A stretch of 64,000 nucleotides of DNA from Hafnia alvei (lineage in GTDB: Bacteria > Pseudomonadota > Gammaproteobacteria > Enterobacterales > Enterobacteriaceae). The stretch lies in the NCBI RefSeq assembly GCF_034424155.1, contig NZ_CP139992.1, forward strand, positions 1,628,012 through 1,692,011, read 5' to 3'. The notes below the pieces were generated by a model that worked only from the letters and a program-made list of their open reading frames with translations, did no database searches and was not told where the DNA came from. The position numbers were made by a program, and so were the translations under genes. Shown in pieces: positions 61,299-64,000 of this stretch (its first letter is position 1; each line of letters begins with the position of its first letter).

Positions 61299-64000
61299 TT
61301 GAACGCGGAAAGTTTCGCTCGCTGACATTGGTTAACTGGAACGGTTTCTTTGCCCGAACTTTTGATCTGGATGAATTGGTGACAACGCTGTCCGGCGGTA
61401 ACGGTGCAGGTAAATCCACCACCATGGCGGCGTTTGTCACGGCGCTGATCCCAGACTTAACGCTGCTGCATTTTCGTAATACCACGGAAGCCGGTGCGAC
61501 TTCAGGGTCACGCGACAAAGGCTTGCACGGAAAGTTACGCGCTGGTGTCTGTTATGCCACCCTCGATGTGGTTAACTCACGCCATCAGCGTGTGTTAGTC
61601 GGTGTCCGCCTACAGCAGGTTGCTGGGCGCGATCGAAAAGTGGATATCAAGCCGTTCACCATTCAAGGCTTGCCAACCTCATTCCAGCCAACGGAAATCC
61701 TAACGCAAACCGTGGGTGAGCGTCAGGCTCGTGTGCTGCCGTTAAACGAACTGAAAGAGCGCGTAGAAGCTATTGAAGGCGTGCAGTTCAAACAGTTTAA
61801 CTCGATTACCGACTATCACTCCTTGATGTTTGATTTAGGTGTGATCCCGCGCCGTTTACGCTCGGCATCAGATCGCAGCAAGTTTTATCGCCTGATTGAA
61901 GCGTCGCTTTACGGCGGTATTTCCAGCGCGATTACCCGCTCCCTGCGTGACTATTTGCTGCCAGAAAATAGCGGCGTACGTAAAGCTTTCCAAGATATGG
62001 AAGCGGCTTTACGTGAAAACCGCATGACGCTGGAAGCGATTCGCGTTACGCAGTCTGACCGTGATTTGTTCAAACATCTGATCACCGAAGCAACGTCTTA
62101 TGTTTCTGCTGACTATATGCGCCATGCCAATGAACGACGCATACACCTCGATCAGGCACTGTTACTGCGCCGTGAATTGCTGGGTGGCCGTAAACAGCTG
62201 TTGGCGGAACAGTATCGTCATGTGGAAATGTCGCGTGAGTTAGCCGAGCAAAGCGGGTCTGAATCCGATCTCGAGACCGATTATCAGGCGGCAAGCGATC
62301 ATTTAAATCTGGTGCAAACCGCAATGCGCCAGCAGGAAAAGATCGAGCGCTATCAGAGCGATCTGGAAGAGCTGACCTACCGCTTAGAAGAACAGAATGA
62401 AGTGGTGGCTGAGGCGAGCGATCTGCATGCAGATTATGAAGCCCGTTCAGAAGCCGCGGAAGCTGAAGTTGACGAACTAAAAAGCCAGTTGGCTGATTAT
62501 CAGCAAGCCTTGGACGTTCAGCAAACCCGCGCAATTCAATACCAGCAGGCGCTACAGGCGCTAGAACGTGCGCGTCAAGTGTGTCAGTTGCCCGACCTCA
62601 ATGCGGATAACAGCGAAGAGTGGCTAGAAACGTTCAGCGCGCGCGAGCAGGAAGCGACTGAAATCCTGATGCAGCTTGAGCAGAAAATGAATGTGGCCAG
62701 CGCCGCGCATTCACAGTTTGAAAATGCTTATCAGCTGGTGGTTAAGCTGGTGGGCGAAGTTAGCCGGAGTGAAGCATGGCAGGCGGGGCGTGATTTATTA
62801 CGTGACTGGTCTTCACTTCAGCATCAGTCGGAGCGCGTGCAGCCGTTACGCATGCGTTTGGCCGAATTGGAGCAGCGTTTGCGTTCGCAACAAGATGCCG
62901 AGCGTCTGTTGCAAGACTTCTGCAAACGCACTGGCCAGCAGTATCAGCCAGAAGAACTGGATGATGCGCAGCGTGAGATGGAAGAGCGCATTGAAACGCT
63001 GACGATTGATGTGGCTGAAGCCAGCGAGCGCCGTATGGTGCTGCGCCAAGAGCTTGAGCAAATCACGGCGAAAGCGAAAGATTTGACGACGAAGGCTCCT
63101 GTGTGGCTTGCCGCGCAGGAAGCGCTGAGTCAACTGAGTGAACAATGCGGCGAAGAGCTGTCAGACAGTCGTCAAGTCACTGAGCAGATGCAGCAATTGC
63201 TGGAGCGTGAACGTGAATCGACCGTTGAACGCGACGAAGTTGCTCATCAAAAACGTGAAATCGAAAGCCAAATCGAGCGTTTAAGCCAGCCAAGCGGTGC
63301 CGAAGATGGGCGCCTAATCGCTTTGGCCGAACGTTTTGGCGGCGTGTTGCTGTCTGAAATCTACGATGACGTCACCATCGACGATGCGCCGTATTTCTCG
63401 GCGTTATATGGCCCAGCACGACACGCGATTGTTGTTCCCGATCTTTCCTTGGTGCGCGAGCATCTGGCGGGATTAGAAGACTGTCCAGAAGATCTCTATC
63501 TGATCGAAGGGGATCCGCAGTCGTTTGATGACAGCGTATTTGCCGCCGACGAACTGGAACGCGCCGTGGTGGTGAAAACTGCCGATCGTCAATGGCGCTA
63601 CTCTCGTTTCCCTGAGGTGCCGCTGTTTGGTCGTGCCGCGCGTGAAAGCCGCTTAGAAACGCTGTATGCACAGCGCGATGAGCTGGCTGAGCGTTATGCG
63701 AACCTGTCATTTGATGTGCAGAAGACTCAGCGCTTACATCAAGCGTTCAGCCGCTTCATTGGCAATCACTTAGCGGTGGCGTTTGAGCAGGACCCAGAAG
63801 CTGAATTACGTCAAATCAACAGCCGTCGTACTGAGATTGAACGAGAGTTCAATAATCAGGACAACGTGACGCAACAGCAGCGCCAGCAGCTGTCGCAGGC
63901 TAAAGAGAGCGTCGCGCTGTTGCATAAGCTCACGCCGCATATCGGTTTACTGGCTGATGAAACCCTTCAAGATCGTGTCGAAGAGATCCGTGAAGAGCTC
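61295..64000 (+). CDS. mukB: Chromosome partition SMC-like protein MukB (3' truncated by window edge)
   Basis: 902 codons are present and open to the window end; the complete protein has about 1,480. N-terminal ATPase head with Walker [10 protein letters not shown] near 34-42, a long coiled coil from about 270 (rich in Glu/Gln/Arg) and the hinge beginning near [20 protein letters not shown]. It forms the condensin-like MukBEF with the two upstream genes and compacts the chromosome. The start overlaps the mukE stop (ATGA) with CAGGA upstream. Confidence 0.98.
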   Translation, partial: MIERGKFRSLTLVNWNGFFARTFDLDELVTTLSGGNGAGKSTTMAAFVTALIPDLTLLHFRNTTEAGATSGSRDKGLHGKLRAGVCYATLDVVNSRHQRVLVGVRLQQVAGRDRKVDIKPFTIQGLPTSFQPTEILTQTVGERQARVLPLNELKERVEAIEGVQFKQFNSITDYHSLMFDLGVIPRRLRSASDRSKFYRLIEASLYGGISSAITRSLRDYLLPENSGVRKAFQDMEAALRENRMTLEAIRVTQSDRDLFKHLITEATSYVSADYMRHANERRIHLDQALLLRRELLGGRKQLLAEQYRHVEMSRELAEQSGSESDLETDYQAASDHLNLVQTAMRQQEKIERYQSDLEELTYRLEEQNEVVAEASDLHADYEARSEAAEAEVDELKSQLADYQQALDVQQTRAIQYQQALQALERARQVCQLPDLNADNSEEWLETFSAREQEATEILMQLEQKMNVASAAHSQFENAYQLVVKLVGEVSRSEAWQAGRDLLRDWSSLQHQSERVQPLRMRLAELEQRLRSQQDAERLLQDFCKRTGQQYQPEELDDAQREMEERIETLTIDVAEASERRMVLRQELEQITAKAKDLTTKAPVWLAAQEALSQLSEQCGEELSDSRQVTEQMQQLLERERESTVERDEVAHQKREIESQIERLSQPSGAEDGRLIALAERFGGVLLSEIYDDVTIDDAPYFSALYGPARHAIVVPDLSLVREHLAGLEDCPEDLYLIEGDPQSFDDSVFAADELERAVVVKTADRQWRYSRFPEVPLFGRAARESRLETLYAQRDELAERYANLSFDVQKTQRLHQAFSRFIGNHLAVAFEQDPEAELRQINSRRTEIEREFNNQDNVTQQQRQQLSQAKESVALLHKLTPHIGLLADETLQDRVEEIREEL

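Overview
The window looks like a chromosomal segment of a gammaproteobacterium of the order Enterobacterales. Most proteins are near full-length matches, as I remember them, to Escherichia coli K-12 proteins, and the gene order clpA-infA-aat-cydCD-trxB-lrp-ftsK-lolA-rarA-serS-dmsABC ... pflA-pflB-focA-ycaO-ycaP-serC-aroA-cmk-rpsA-ihfB-comEC-msbA-lpxK-ycaQ-ycaR-kdsB-ycbJ-elyC-cmoM-mukFEB is the E. coli 19-21 min order. Moderate GC and several insertions absent from E. coli suggest a relative such as Hafnia/Obesumbacterium. That genus assignment is inference.

Layout. 1-8.1 kb: 3' end of clpA, then leftward infA, aat, cydC, cydD and trxB, then rightward lrp behind a long leader. 8.3-15.8 kb: ftsK, lolA, rarA, serS (division/chromosome translocation, lipoprotein sorting, replication-fork repair, aminoacylation). 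16.2-21.5 kb: an anaerobic DMSO reductase cluster dmsABC followed by the Tat chaperone gene dmsD and a NapF-like ferredoxin. 21.6-31.5 kb: ycaD, an orphan EIIA-like gene without its phosphohistidine, the pyruvate formate-lyase locus (pflA, pflB, focA, with a near-perfect FNR box upstream of focA), ycaO and a periplasmic L-asparaginase gene at a non-E. coli position. 31.6-43.7 kb: ycaP, serC-aroA, cmk-rpsA-ihfB, comEC, msbA-lpxK. 44.0-46.1 kb: two cold-shock-domain genes, then the DNA glycosylase ycaQ.

46.3-57.3 kb is the main accessory part. A two-gene molybdenum hydroxylase operon (molybdopterin and FAD subunits fused in one chain, plus a separate 2Fe-2S subunit) points left. After the conserved ycaR-kdsB-ycbJ block come a urate-transporter-like gene (uacT), a second purine permease interrupted by one in-frame stop codon, and an 8-oxoguanine deaminase-like gene. 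Together these suggest purine scavenging or oxidation towards urate. 57.3-64 kb: a small membrane protein gene coupled to elyC (leftward), then cmoM-mukF-mukE-mukB, with mukB running off the window end.

I saw no CRISPR array, insertion sequence, prophage, rRNA or tRNA. No dramatic unknown multi-gene system is evident. The best leads are the His-less EIIA homologue, the fused molybdenum hydroxylase and its purine neighbours, a 13-bp inverted repeat between pflB and pflA, and a CRP-like site between two hairpins in a convergent intergenic gap.
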